The notes below the pieces were generated by a model that did not search any database, was not told the origin of the DNA, and saw only the letters and a program-made list of their open reading frames with translations. Positions 21,671 to 31,545 of a stretch of DNA of 64,000 nt are shown one piece after another. Location of the stretch: the NCBI RefSeq assembly GCF_030506325.1, contig NZ_CP120683.1, forward strand, positions 3,175,001-3,239,000. Direction: 5' to 3'. The position numbers and the translations under genes were made by a program. Numbering within the stretch: position 1 is the stretch's first letter; the number at the start of each line of letters is the position of its first letter. The stretch comes from Tunicatimonas pelagia. Lineage in GTDB: Bacteria > Bacteroidota > Bacteroidia > Cytophagales > Cyclobacteriaceae.

Positions 21671-24160
21671 ATGAAAGTTCTGAAGTTTGGCGGCACTTCG
21701 GTAGGCTCGGCCAAAAGTATCAAAATTGTGGCAGATATCATTTTGCAGTACCAGCAGCAACAGATGCACTGCGCCACAGTAGTTTCGGCAATGGGAGGAG
21801 TAACTGACCGCTTACTAGATATTAGTCAAGAAGCGGCTCAGGGAAATGAAGAGTATAAAGAGCGACTATCAGAACTGGAGAAACACCATTTTACGGCAGC
21901 CCGAGAGCTGATTGGAGTACATGCCCAAAGCAAAGTATTTGCCCGATTAAAAACATTGTTTAACGAGCTCGACGACTTAGTACACGGAGTATACCTACTG
22001 CGAGAACGCTCACCTCGCACCATGGACTTAGTGCTCAGCTTTGGCGAACGCCTCTCAGCCTACCTAATTAGCCAGTACCTGAACGAGTTAGGGGCGCGTG
22101 CCGAATTTTTAGATGCTCGCGAAATTATTGTTACCGACAAAACCTTCAATAACGCTAAGGTAGACTTTACCGCTACCAATCAGAAGATTCAGGACTATTT
22201 TCGCGACCACGAAGCCTTGCAAATTGTGACTGGATTTGTGGCCGCCACTCCCGAGCAGGAAACCACTACGCTGGGACGAGGTGGGTCAGATTATACCGCT
22301 TCCATTCTGGGAGCAGCCCTCAACGCTGAGGAAATTGAAATCTGGACGGACGTAGACGGCGTGATGACCGCCGATCCGCGCCAAGTTAGCACGGCCTTTT
22401 CGCTAGATGCCATCTCCTATATTGAAGCAATGGAAATGTCGCACTTTGGAGCCAAAGTTATTTACCCTCCTACCCTACTGCCCGTACTGGGAGCCAACAT
22501 TCCGTTACGGATTCGCAATACATTTCACCGGGAGTTTCCAGGTACGCTGGTTAGCAAGAATCCGTATGCCTCAACGGTTCATCAGGCTTTGAACAATGCG
22601 AAAGCCCCCGCCGTAAAGGGTATTTCTTCTATTAAAGAAGTAGCCATGCTCACCCTGGAAGGAAGTGGTATGGTAGGAACACCTGGTATCTCGTCCCGCT
22701 TGTTTGGAGCCTTGGCGCAGCGAGGCATCAACATCATTATTATTACCCAAGCTTCTTCGGAGCACACAATCACCTTTGCGGTTAGCCCTGCGGATGCAGA
22801 AGCAGCTCAACGGACAATGAGCGAAGAGTTTGCCAACGAGATCGCTGCCGGAAAAATTATTCCCCCGGTAGCTGAGCGCAACCTGTCTATTGTGGCGATT
22901 GTGGGTGAGAATATGCGGCAGACCCCGGGTATCTCTGGACGGTTATTTATTGCCCTAGGTCGGAATGGAGTAAACGTGCGAGCCATTGCTCAGGGTTCAT
23001 CAGAAGCAAATCTATCGGTAGTTATCGCCCAGCGCAATTTGCATAAAGCACTCAATACTGTACACGAGGCGTTCTTTCTCTCCGAAAAGAAAACCCTTAA
23101 CGTATTTTTAGTAGGTATAGGGCTAATCGGAAAAACGCTACTTCAGCAAATTGCTCAGCAGCGAGAGTATCTCCAAAAAAATCGTATTCTGGAAATTTCG
23201 GTCATCGGCATTGCCAATAGCAAACGCATGGCTTTTTCGGAAACCGGATTGAATCCAGGAGAATGGCAAAGCACGCTGGAACAAGTCGGCGAAGAAGCTG
23301 ACATGCAAGCCTTCGTGCAGCGAATGAAAGAAATGAATATGCCCAATAGCGTATTTGTTGACTGCACCGCCAGCCAAGATGTAACCGAGTATTACGCCGA
23401 AGTTTTACAGTCGGCTATATCGATTGTCACCCCTAATAAGTTAGCCAACTCCGGTTCGCATCAAGCGTATCAGCAACTGCAAATGGCGGCTCGTCAGGCA
23501 GGGGTACAATTTCTGTACGAAACCAATGTGGGAGCCAGCCTACCCGTTATTCGGGTCATTCAGGATTTGAAGGATAGCGGAGATAAAATTTATAAAATTG
23601 AAGGAATTCTATCGGGTACTCTATCGTACCTGTTTAACACCTTTACTTCGGAAAAACGCTTTAGCGATATTGTGCGCCAAGCCAAAGAGCTGGGCTATAC
23701 TGAACCGAACCCGCGCGAAGATTTGTTAGGCACCGACGTAGCGCGTAAAATCCTTATTTTAGCCCGAGAGGTGGGCATTCCGCTAGAACTACAAGATGTA
23801 GAAGTAGAAAACATGCTACCCCCAGCCTGTATGGAAGCCAACTCGCCCGAAGAGTTTCTAAAAGCACTGGAAGCTGCCGACGGTGATTTTACTCAACGGC
23901 TACGCCAAGCCGAAGAACAAAGCGAAAAGCTACGGTTTGTGGCTACGCTAGAAGATGAGCGAGCCACGGTGCGTTTACTATCAGTGGGAGCCGACCATCC
24001 ATTTTACGCGCTTTCTGGTAGTGATAATATTATTTCGTTTACTACATCTCGTTACCGCGATCGTCCTTTGGTAGTGAAAGGCTCAGGCGCTGGGGCGGAA
24101 GTAACAGCAGCAGGGGTGTTTGCTGATTTGATTAGTGTGAGCAATTATTTATATCAGTAA
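21671..24160 (+). CDS. thrA: Bifunctional aspartate kinase / homoserine dehydrogenase I
   Basis: An 829-residue fusion enzyme. The aspartokinase domain starts KFGGTSVGSAKSIK and has GRGGSDYTAS near residue 210. Two ACT regulatory segments lie at about 320-465 (GSGMVGTPGISSRLFGALAQ and the related MRQTPGISGRLFIALG). The homoserine dehydrogenase half begins at LNVFLVGIGLIGKTLLQQIA and contains YETNVGASLPVI and ILSGTLSYLFN. It catalyses the first and third steps from aspartate to threonine and methionine. Length and layout match E. coli ThrA. The next gene, deoC, is unrelated and follows 30 bases later. Confidence 0.97.
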   Translation: MKVLKFGGTSVGSAKSIKIVADIILQYQQQQMHCATVVSAMGGVTDRLLDISQEAAQGNEEYKERLSELEKHHFTAARELIGVHAQSKVFARLKTLFNELDDLVHGVYLLRERSPRTMDLVLSFGERLSAYLISQYLNELGARAEFLDAREIIVTDKTFNNAKVDFTATNQKIQDYFRDHEALQIVTGFVAATPEQETTTLGRGGSDYTASILGAALNAEEIEIWTDVDGVMTADPRQVSTAFSLDAISYIEAMEMSHFGAKVIYPPTLLPVLGANIPLRIRNTFHREFPGTLVSKNPYASTVHQALNNAKAPAVKGISSIKEVAMLTLEGSGMVGTPGISSRLFGALAQRGINIIIITQASSEHTITFAVSPADAEAAQRTMSEEFANEIAAGKIIPPVAERNLSIVAIVGENMRQTPGISGRLFIALGRNGVNVRAIAQGSSEANLSVVIAQRNLHKALNTVHEAFFLSEKKTLNVFLVGIGLIGKTLLQQIAQQREYLQKNRILEISVIGIANSKRMAFSETGLNPGEWQSTLEQVGEEADMQAFVQRMKEMNMPNSVFVDCTASQDVTEYYAEVLQSAISIVTPNKLANSGSHQAYQQLQMAARQAGVQFLYETNVGASLPVIRVIQDLKDSGDKIYKIEGILSGTLSYLFNTFTSEKRFSDIVRQAKELGYTEPNPREDLLGTDVARKILILAREVGIPLELQDVEVENMLPPACMEANSPEEFLKALEAADGDFTQRLRQAEEQSEKLRFVATLEDERATVRLLSVGADHPFYALSGSDNIISFTTSRYRDRPLVVKGSGAGAEVTAAGVFADLISVSNYLYQ

Positions 24161-24190
24161 CCAGATACCCCCTTAGACAGTTAACATCAT

Positions 24191-24856
24191 ATGACTCAAC
24201 TGTCTCTTTCTTCTAAACTGCATCGCTATCTGGAATACACCAAGCTTTCGGCTACCCTAACTTACGCTGAGGTAGATCAGATGATTCTGGATACTAAACA
24301 GCATAACTTCGTAGGTATCTGTGTGCCGCCGTTTTGGGTAAAAAAAGTCAGTCGTGGTTTGGGCGATACCAACGTGCAGGTAGTAACCGTCATTGGGTTT
24401 CCACTGGGTTACCAGATGACGGAAACCAAAGTTCAGGAGATGGAATTGGCTATTCAGAATGGGGCGAATGAACTGGATATAGTGATGAACCTCTCGGCTT
24501 TTAAATCGGGCATGCCCTGGGTGAAGATTGAGATTGCCAAGTGCGCCTCGCTGGCTCACGAACACGGCTGTTTACTTAAAGTAATTCTAGAAACAACCTA
24601 TCTGACCGACGATGAGATTGTCACGGCTTGTAAGATTTGTGCCGATGCTGGAGCCGATTTTGTAAAAACCTCAACTGGATTTGCTGATGCGGGAGCTAGC
24701 GTTCATCACGTACAACTGATGCGAAAAACATTGCCTTCTAATGTAGGTATCAAAGCCTCCGGTGGAATTAAAACTGCTCAACAAGCTATTACCTTAATAG
24801 AGGTCGGTGCCGACCGAATTGGCGCATCTACTGCTTTAATAATAATTAATGAATGA
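24191..24856 (+). CDS. deoC: Deoxyribose-phosphate aldolase
   Basis: A 221-residue class I aldolase that splits 2-deoxyribose 5-phosphate into glyceraldehyde 3-phosphate and acetaldehyde. The Schiff-base Lys is Lys159 in DFVKTSTGFA; other family motifs are VVTVIGFPLG, ELDIVMN and GIKASGGIKTA. It acts in deoxynucleoside catabolism and may work with the nucleoside hydrolase at 42379, though the two are far apart. Length is normal. Confidence 0.95.
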   Translation: MTQLSLSSKLHRYLEYTKLSATLTYAEVDQMILDTKQHNFVGICVPPFWVKKVSRGLGDTNVQVVTVIGFPLGYQMTETKVQEMELAIQNGANELDIVMNLSAFKSGMPWVKIEIAKCASLAHEHGCLLKVILETTYLTDDEIVTACKICADAGADFVKTSTGFADAGASVHHVQLMRKTLPSNVGIKASGGIKTAQQAITLIEVGADRIGASTALIIINE

Positions 24857-24921
24857 TGAGGGATGATGAATTACTATTCATCAGCTATCAATCATTTGTC
24901 ATCAATCACTTCATCGTTATA
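24842..24921. repeat. ATGA-type intergenic repeat
   Basis: A run of GATGA and TCATCA elements, including the hairpin GATGAAT/ATTCATC, separates deoC from the acylphosphatase gene. It is the same low-complexity family as the palindrome at 19703 and is read through by a spurious upstream extension of the acylphosphatase frame. Confidence 0.55.
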
Positions 24922-24924
24922 CAG

Positions 24925-25194
24925 ATGCCAGCTTATTCAATACAAGTGATCGGTAAAGTACAGGGGGTATTCTTTCGGGTTAGTACGCAAGAAAAGGCCC
25001 GTGCGCTGAGTATTTGGGGTTGGGTACGCAATGAACCAGACAGTTCAGTAAGAATTCGGGCAGAAGGAAATACGAAAGCGTTGGAAAAGTTTGTGGCTTG
25101 GTGCCACCGTGGACCGGCTCATGCCCAAGTGCGGCAGGTAATTGTAGATGAAATTACTGAAGAAGGCTTTTCTGATTTTCTGATTCACCGATAA
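24925..25194 (+). CDS. acyP: Acylphosphatase
   Basis: An 89-residue protein beginning MPAYSIQVIGKVQGVFFRVS. Arg18 in GVFFR and Asn36 in WGWVRNEPD are the catalytic residues of acylphosphatases, which hydrolyse carboxyl-phosphate bonds. The frame is open 24 codons further upstream, but that part is translated intergenic repeat, so the ATG at 24925 is the likely start. It converges with the tamB-like gene. Confidence 0.93.
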   Translation: MPAYSIQVIGKVQGVFFRVSTQEKARALSIWGWVRNEPDSSVRIRAEGNTKALEKFVAWCHRGPAHAQVRQVIVDEITEEGFSDFLIHR

Positions 25195-25201
25195 ACATTT
25201 G

Positions 25202-28200
25202 CTATCTTCTCTCCCGACGTCGGCGCTCAGGCTGAATGGCATCGTCCTGACTTATCTGCGGATTATCCTCTGGCTGCTCTTCCGGTTCAGTCGGAAGTGG
25301 GGTTTGTGAAGAACTACCTTTGAGCAGTCGGTTGAAGGCTTTTTTATACAGTATTGAAGCTCCCTGCCGCTGTAGTATCTGGCTTAGTACTTGATCGCGG
25401 TTACTGGTCTGGAAGATACGAATCATGAGATCGCCGCTTTTGGTGAGTTCGTAGAGCACTTCAAACTCTCCGTAAATATTCTGGCTGCCCGAAGAAGCCT
25501 GTTGCTGCTCCGTAGTGGTCATTCCGCCTACTTTCACCGTCAGCCGATCATCAAACAGCTGCTTGGATAGACCAACACTCACATCACGGTCGGCCAGTAG
25601 TGATCCTTGCGACTGCTGTTGGTCACTGTTTTCTAAATCTACGTTCAAGGCAACGCCCCCCAGATACTCTTCGGTGATTTTGCTGAGCTGATCGGTTAGT
25701 AATTCGCTCACGCTACCATTAATCTGATCGTTAACTGAAGTGAGACCTCCACCACCGGAACCTAGCCCGCCACTGATAGGAATAAATCGGTTTAGAACAA
25801 TGAGGCCAAATACTTGCTTGTAGAGCTGAGTCTCGTTTTGCTCAATTACATTTAATCGGTCATTGATAGCATCGGCGGCCAATCCGCCCGCCGAGATTTC
25901 TGGTAGCTCCAGATTAAAAGCTAGCTGCGGATTAGTGAGCGTTCCGTTAATTAATAATTCTACAAATACCGGACGATCAACCGTAGCTAGCTGTCGTAGT
26001 TGGGCATCCGCCCCATCTTTGATAATATCCTGGAAGAGCGGTTCCAAATCAGTTTCTACCTCATAAGCCGCTATCAGTTCCATTTCAGCGTTGGCGGGGT
26101 CGCCCGACCAGGTGATTGTGCTTCCTTCGCGAATAGAAAATTCTTTTTTAACTACCTGAGCAAAGTTAAGTACGTACTGGCCTTGGCTTAGCGTGTACGT
26201 TCCCTGAAGATTTAAGTCGCCATTAGGGTTCATATTCACCTGTAAGTCAGCTTCACCAGCAGCGGTAATTTTATCACCTCGTATTGGGTCTACAATAATG
26301 GTGAACACTGCTTCTGGGTCTAGATGTATGTTGCTGCTTAGTGCGAATCCGCTAATGGATACAGTATCTTCAGACGATGCGTTGTCTAGCACAGTGAGAG
26401 AATCGCGACTTACGGTATCAGCCTTCAAGAAGGCATTGCTATCTACAAATTCTATAAAGCCCGCTCGTTGCACTTCTTCTGGTTCTGATACCAGTGCAAT
26501 AGTCATGTTGGTTCCTTCATTCACGCCTACATCACCGTCAATCATCAGATCACTCACCGGACCGCTAATGGTGGCATCAGCCGAAGCAATGGCTCTACCG
26601 TAGAATGCTTCATTCTCGTAGCTCTCGCTATTTACAAAAATGAACTCTGTAGTATTAAAACTCAGATCAAACACTGGGTTGGTTATATCAGCGAAAGAGA
26701 CAGTACCATTTAGTACCGCCGGAGTTCGGGCTGAATCTAAAATGGTAAATTCATTCAACACCAACGTTTCTCCTTGAAAATTTAGTTGTTGATCCTCAAA
26801 GTAATAGCGTGCGCCGGAAACTGTAGGGGCTAACACTACTTGATTACCAAACCCAAAGGTTCCCGCAACATTAGGCTTAGCAGGGCTTCCGGTGATCGCA
26901 AGGTCAGCGAATAACTCGCCAGATAGCTCGTTCACTTGTCCTTCTAAAAACCCTTGCCAGGGGTCGAGTAAGAACCGATCTAGCGTTAGCGAAAGATCAA
27001 TCGGCGATTCTGCTCCTTCAGCTAAATTATAGGTTCCGTCAATGTTGAGTTTTCCGTTTGGACCTCCGAGCGAAGTAAGCAAGTTGAGTAAATCAGCCTC
27101 GCTATCGCCCACAGCAGCCTTACTGGCCTTCAGTTTAAGGTCGCCCACTAGTGTGTCTTGTACGGTAAGATGAGAAACGTTAAGATTGACAGTAATCGGT
27201 CCTGACTGAAATAGATCTTCCAAAGTGGCTTTCCCCTGTAGAGTTCCCTCTATTTCGTAGCTTTCCAAATCGATACTGTTCAAGAAGGGTTGTATTTCAA
27301 ACTGCTCAATGGCTACCTGAAGATCACTGCGATTATTTTCATTTTTAGTAGAGATAAACAGCTCCTGATCGCCCCGCTTTAGAAATACCCGATTAATATC
27401 CAGATGGTTGGGAGCATACTTAATTTGCCCCTGGTTAGAGAAATTCCACTTTGCACTATCCAGCACAATTTCTGAATTGTCCATCAATACGGTGATGGTA
27501 TCATTACCGGAGCGTACGCGGGTGTTTAAGTCCAGGCGGTAGGGCGATTCGTCCTCTCCCATTTTTACATTTAAGTCTAATTCGGTGGTAGCTAACCGCT
27601 TTTTATCTTCTGCCTGCTGTTCGGAAGGTACTCCCGAAAGTTTTCCGGCAATCAGAAATTGAGGAATGTTCAGCCCTCCGGCTTGCACGTAATTGGTAGA
27701 AAGATCAATATTGATTTGTCGCTCGGTAGTAATAGCGTAGAGGTAGAGGCTATCAATTCGGTTGGTGCCGTAATCAATGTGGGGAGCTTTTAGATCGACC
27801 CGCAAGCTTTTTTTCTGACTATTGAAAGCTGCTTCCAGGCTGAGTGTATCGGGAATATTCAACGCTGGCACCAGTGCCTGCGCCAGCAGCGGAGTTTCTT
27901 TAACGTGCAGCTCTAATTCCAATTGCTGTCCACCCGCTTCAAAGGTAGAAACGGTATCAGTATTGATGTAAGGGGATTGATAGCTGGTGAAATAGTACTG
28001 CTGAAAATCTTCAATGGCTTTGGCCAGTTTGTCTACCGAAAACTCACCGCGCACGGCAGCATCCACGTAATCTGAATAGAGACTGATATTTCGTTCGTTA
28101 CCGCTACGGCCTGCGGTTAGGGCTAAAGAATCTAGCTCATAGCTTTCTCGTCCTTTAATAACCTGAGCCGAAGGGATACGGACACTGCCGACGATAGAAT

Positions 28201-30178
28201 CAGGATGAGTTCCTTTTAGATCCGCCTTCAGGCGAAAGTCCTGCACAATTACACTGTCTCCGATCAGATTGAGCCGGAACAGGTTGGCGTTAGGCAACTG
28301 TAAGTCTAGTTGGTAGGCCAGATCAGGTTGTCGCATATCCAGACTTGCATCGGCACTTAGGTTGAGCAAACTGTCTTCGTAGCTAATTGCGTTAGTCACT
28401 TGCTCATCGGTCAAATATCCTTCAATATTCCAGCCTTCGTAGCGGTAATTCTTGTAATCAACCTGATTGATTTTTACATCCCACTTCGCCTGGCTAAACG
28501 AAGTATCGGTAGGCGTTGCGGTCTGCTGAGCCGATAGCCGGGCTTGAAGCGTTAACTGATTAAAATCCTGGGCGAGCGTATCCTGCCCGAGTGCCTGCAA
28601 TAGCTTCTTTACTTGAAGTTGCTGCCCTTGCACCGAAGCATCAATATCCATTCCTCCCTCAGCCAATTGCTGATAGCTCCCTTCGGCTAGTAGCCGGCCT
28701 ACGGATGACTGAAGCTGTAGATCTCCCGCAATATCGTTAAACCGCCCTTCGGCTGAGGCTTGTAACGTTAGCTGGTCATTAGCTAGTTGCGGCAATCCGG
28801 CATCGTTCCCCACAATTTCCCGAATAAACCCTAAATTAGTTTGTAGCGGTTCTACCGTAAGTTTTACGAATGGGCTACCCGCCTGAGTGTCATCCAATTT
28901 AGCTAGTTGCTCAAACTGGGCTTCGGCCTTTAGGTACACATTTTCGCCGAAGCGTAAGGCTAGGTTCTGAATACCGCCTGCTCCTTCATCAATATCCACC
29001 TGCCAATCTAGCTGGGCTGTCGCATCTTTCAGCGTAGGCATACTATCTAGTGCATTGGTGAAGTAAGTGGCATCCTTCATACTGAGCACAGCCTGATCTA
29101 GTTCCGATTTAAAAGTCAGGCTATTAATCAAATCTGCCATTTGATCTTCCAGCGACAGACTGACAGCTACTTTACCGTTCAAATTCGAGTGTCCGGTTTC
29201 TAGCTTCTTCAATGTAGCCTGCACCCGGGGCATGTCTACGGCTGCATCTAGTGCGAGTTCTTCCAGAGAAAACCCACTTCGCTGTTCGGTAAAAGTGAAC
29301 TGTTCTAAATTGAGTGAAGCATTAGTTCGCCCTACTTCAATATCTTCTATTTGTACGCCTAGATTCGCAATGAGCAGGTTTTCAAAATCCAATTGAGGCG
29401 TAGGTTCCTTGCCCGACCCTACCTGATAATCAACCTGACTAGCATTAATAGAGAAATCCGCCAGCGAAAAAGCGTAGCCCGAGGGATTAATCACATTTTT
29501 CAGGCTATCGGGAGCGGGCGGTGGGGTTTCGGTTTGCGTAGTGCTATCGGGAGCAGTAGTGCGGGGTAACTGTAGGGCTACCTCCAGTTGGTCGATAGAT
29601 AGCTCATCGGCTCGAATATGCTGTTCTTCCAGCCCTAATTTGTCGAGTATCAGTGAGAGTTCGCCTAGTGTGGCGTGAGCTTCAGTACTATCGGCTACAA
29701 AATCGGTACGGATATTACTTAACAATAATTGTCGCGCCTCTACGGTAAAACTAGACGAAGTAGTATCGGTGGGCTGCGCAGTGGTGTCAGCAGAAGATAA
29801 GGCCTCAGGAATGTAGGCAAAATTTAGGCTATCGGTTCCCTCCACCTGATAAATATTAGCGTAGGTATTCTGTACGCGCAACTGTTTTACCACTAATGTT
29901 TTGTTCAGCAGTGCCCAAGGTTCAATTTCTACGCGCAGCAGACCCAGGTACAGCAGCGTATCCTGCTGCTGATCTTCTACGTACAAACCGGTAATCTCTA
30001 CAGCATCAAGCCAGTCTATATCAATACCTTCTAGGGCTACGGGCGTACCGATCTTCTTCTCTAAAATACCCGCTATTTTTCCGGTAATAAAGTCTTGTAC
30101 CGGAGGCAAGCGGAGTGCAATGTAGACGATTACCCACAATCCGAAGAAGATTCCGGCAATGAGTAACAGGCGTTGCAC
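25202..30178 (-). CDS. tamB: TamB-like inner-membrane/periplasmic translocation protein
   Basis: A 1658-residue protein with one N-terminal membrane segment (LLLIAGIFFGLWVIVYIALR) followed by a long beta-rich body of AsmA/DUF490 type. The C-terminal TamB domain is seen in DLNLQGTYTLSQGQYVLNFA, LELPEISAGGLAADAINDRL and LDRDV-type strands with RDVSVGLSKQLFDDRLTVKV. TamB-like proteins bridge the periplasm for outer-membrane protein or lipid transfer. No ATG is available in the open frame above this point; the GTG at 30178 is the best start. The last 40 residues are Pro/Glu/Arg-rich. It is divergent from the DUF58 gene. Confidence 0.88.
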   Translation of the reverse strand: MQRLLLIAGIFFGLWVIVYIALRLPPVQDFITGKIAGILEKKIGTPVALEGIDIDWLDAVEITGLYVEDQQQDTLLYLGLLRVEIEPWALLNKTLVVKQLRVQNTYANIYQVEGTDSLNFAYIPEALSSADTTAQPTDTTSSSFTVEARQLLLSNIRTDFVADSTEAHATLGELSLILDKLGLEEQHIRADELSIDQLEVALQLPRTTAPDSTTQTETPPPAPDSLKNVINPSGYAFSLADFSINASQVDYQVGSGKEPTPQLDFENLLIANLGVQIEDIEVGRTNASLNLEQFTFTEQRSGFSLEELALDAAVDMPRVQATLKKLETGHSNLNGKVAVSLSLEDQMADLINSLTFKSELDQAVLSMKDATYFTNALDSMPTLKDATAQLDWQVDIDEGAGGIQNLALRFGENVYLKAEAQFEQLAKLDDTQAGSPFVKLTVEPLQTNLGFIREIVGNDAGLPQLANDQLTLQASAEGRFNDIAGDLQLQSSVGRLLAEGSYQQLAEGGMDIDASVQGQQLQVKKLLQALGQDTLAQDFNQLTLQARLSAQQTATPTDTSFSQAKWDVKINQVDYKNYRYEGWNIEGYLTDEQVTNAISYEDSLLNLSADASLDMRQPDLAYQLDLQLPNANLFRLNLIGDSVIVQDFRLKADLKGTHPDSIVGSVRIPSAQVIKGRESYELDSLALTAGRSGNERNISLYSDYVDAAVRGEFSVDKLAKAIEDFQQYYFTSYQSPYINTDTVSTFEAGGQQLELELHVKETPLLAQALVPALNIPDTLSLEAAFNSQKKSLRVDLKAPHIDYGTNRIDSLYLYAITTERQINIDLSTNYVQAGGLNIPQFLIAGKLSGVPSEQQAEDKKRLATTELDLNVKMGEDESPYRLDLNTRVRSGNDTITVLMDNSEIVLDSAKWNFSNQGQIKYAPNHLDINRVFLKRGDQELFISTKNENNRSDLQVAIEQFEIQPFLNSIDLESYEIEGTLQGKATLEDLFQSGPITVNLNVSHLTVQDTLVGDLKLKASKAAVGDSEADLLNLLTSLGGPNGKLNIDGTYNLAEGAESPIDLSLTLDRFLLDPWQGFLEGQVNELSGELFADLAITGSPAKPNVAGTFGFGNQVVLAPTVSGARYYFEDQQLNFQGETLVLNEFTILDSARTPAVLNGTVSFADITNPVFDLSFNTTEFIFVNSESYENEAFYGRAIASADATISGPVSDLMIDGDVGVNEGTNMTIALVSEPEEVQRAGFIEFVDSNAFLKADTVSRDSLTVLDNASSEDTVSISGFALSSNIHLDPEAVFTIIVDPIRGDKITAAGEADLQVNMNPNGDLNLQGTYTLSQGQYVLNFAQVVKKEFSIREGSTITWSGDPANAEMELIAAYEVETDLEPLFQDIIKDGADAQLRQLATVDRPVFVELLINGTLTNPQLAFNLELPEISAGGLAADAINDRLNVIEQNETQLYKQVFGLIVLNRFIPISGGLGSGGGGLTSVNDQINGSVSELLTDQLSKITEEYLGGVALNVDLENSDQQQSQGSLLADRDVSVGLSKQLFDDRLTVKVGGMTTTEQQQASSGSQNIYGEFEVLYELTKSGDLMIRIFQTSNRDQVLSQILQRQGASILYKKAFNRLLKGSSSQTPLPTEPEEQPEDNPQISQDDAIQPERRRRERR

Positions 30179-30490
30179 CCAAGTTGGTAAATGTCCGGTA
30201 TTTTGCGTTGAAGAACTGATAGATTCGGCGTTTTCGTAAAAAATGCAATCCCAACTACTCGTAAAAATGGGAATTAGCTAGTAGATCGTTGGGTAAAAAG
30301 TGTAGCTTAGTTTACTAATTCTTTGAGCGCGGCACGTAAATTATTCCCTGTATAATAACAATATTTGTAGCAAATGTTCCTTAACCGAACGGAGTTACTT
30401 TCGTTTGGTTTTAAATAAACGTTACCTTTACCCGTTAATTGCTACCCAGACTACTCACGTATGCTGGCTCAATCTACCTGAATCAGTTAG
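30179..30490. other. Divergent promoter region between tamB and the DUF58 gene
   Basis: An AT-rich 312-bp gap. On the plus strand TACCTTTA (30423-30430) is close to the -7 consensus and lies 60 bases before the DUF58 gene. I see no RNA gene or ORF worth calling. Confidence 0.4.
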
Positions 30491-31384
30491 ATGAATAAAG
30501 AAGAAGTTCGGAAGCTCCTTAAAAAGCTACGCAAATACGAGATTGCTATTCGTAAGGCAATTACTACCCAAATGCAGGGTGATTTTCACTCGGTGTTTAA
30601 GGGATCAGGTATTACCTTCGACGATGTACGTCCTTACCAGTACGGCGATGATATTCGGTCTATTGACTGGAATGCCACCGCTAAGGGGCATGAAGTGTAC
30701 ATGAAGACCTACCGGGAAGAGCGGGAACAGATTGTGTATTTGGTGCTAGACGTAAGTGCTTCTCAGGAAATTGGCAGTCAGGGCAACCAAAAAGTAGATA
30801 TCGGAAAAGAAATCAGTGGCGTACTGGCACTGTCAGCCATTAAGGAAGGAAGTCAGGTAGGCATGTTCTGCTTTTCGGAGCATAAGGAAGTGTACGTAAA
30901 GCCTAGCAAGGGCGATAAGCACGCCTACCAGATTATCTCTAAGCTTTATAATTTACGACCGACCTCTACCCGAACTGATCTTCATCACGCTATTCGTTAC
31001 CTACTCAACGTTATCAAGCGCCGCAGCATTGTAATTTTCATCTCTGATTTTATTGATGAAGGCTACGACGATAGCCTCCGCGCACTCGCCCGTAAGCACG
31101 ACCTGATCGTAATTCATCTATCCGATCGGCGCGAAACCCAGTTACCTAGCTTGGGCATTGTGCCAGTCTACGACAAGGAGAGCCAAAAGACCCTGTGGGT
31201 TAATTCTTCGTCTTCCTTTTTTCGCAGCCGAATTAGCAATACTTACGGAAATACTCGCCAGAAGCTCGAAGAATTTTGTCGTAAATACCAAGCTGATTAT
31301 CTTCCGGTTAATACTGAAGAAGACTACGTTTCCAAACTCATCCGACTGTTCCGGGTGCGTAGCCGAATTCGCAAAAACCCGTAA
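30491..31384 (+). CDS. DUF58 domain protein of the Bat/MoxR type
   Basis: A 297-residue protein with the DUF58 signature GDFHSVFKGSGITFDDVRPY, followed by YGDDIRSIDWNATAK and a VWA-like domain from YLVLDVSASQEI on. DUF58 proteins lie next to MoxR ATPases and VWA proteins and are thought to act in assembly or stress tolerance of the envelope; the mechanism is not known. The MoxR gene is not in this window. Two more genes of the same cluster follow on the same strand. Confidence 0.9.
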   Translation: MNKEEVRKLLKKLRKYEIAIRKAITTQMQGDFHSVFKGSGITFDDVRPYQYGDDIRSIDWNATAKGHEVYMKTYREEREQIVYLVLDVSASQEIGSQGNQKVDIGKEISGVLALSAIKEGSQVGMFCFSEHKEVYVKPSKGDKHAYQIISKLYNLRPTSTRTDLHHAIRYLLNVIKRRSIVIFISDFIDEGYDDSLRALARKHDLIVIHLSDRRETQLPSLGIVPVYDKESQKTLWVNSSSSFFRSRISNTYGNTRQKLEEFCRKYQADYLPVNTEEDYVSKLIRLFRVRSRIRKNP

Positions 31385-31543
31385 TAATGACTAGTGATTG
31401 ATGATGCACGAATAATGTCACGAATAAATTCGGTAGTAGAAGAGTTTTTAAGAACTACAAATTTACTTCATTAATGAAAACGATAGCTAAGAATCCTACT
31501 CATCATCAGTCATTAATCATCAGTCATTAATCATTACAATATC
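31384..31543. repeat. ATGA-type intergenic repeats
   Basis: The gap between the DUF58 gene and the next gene holds TGACTAGTGATTGATGATG near its left end and repeated TCATTAATCATCAG units near its right end. They belong to the repeat family at 19703 and 24842. Confidence 0.55.
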
Positions 31544-31545
31544 AC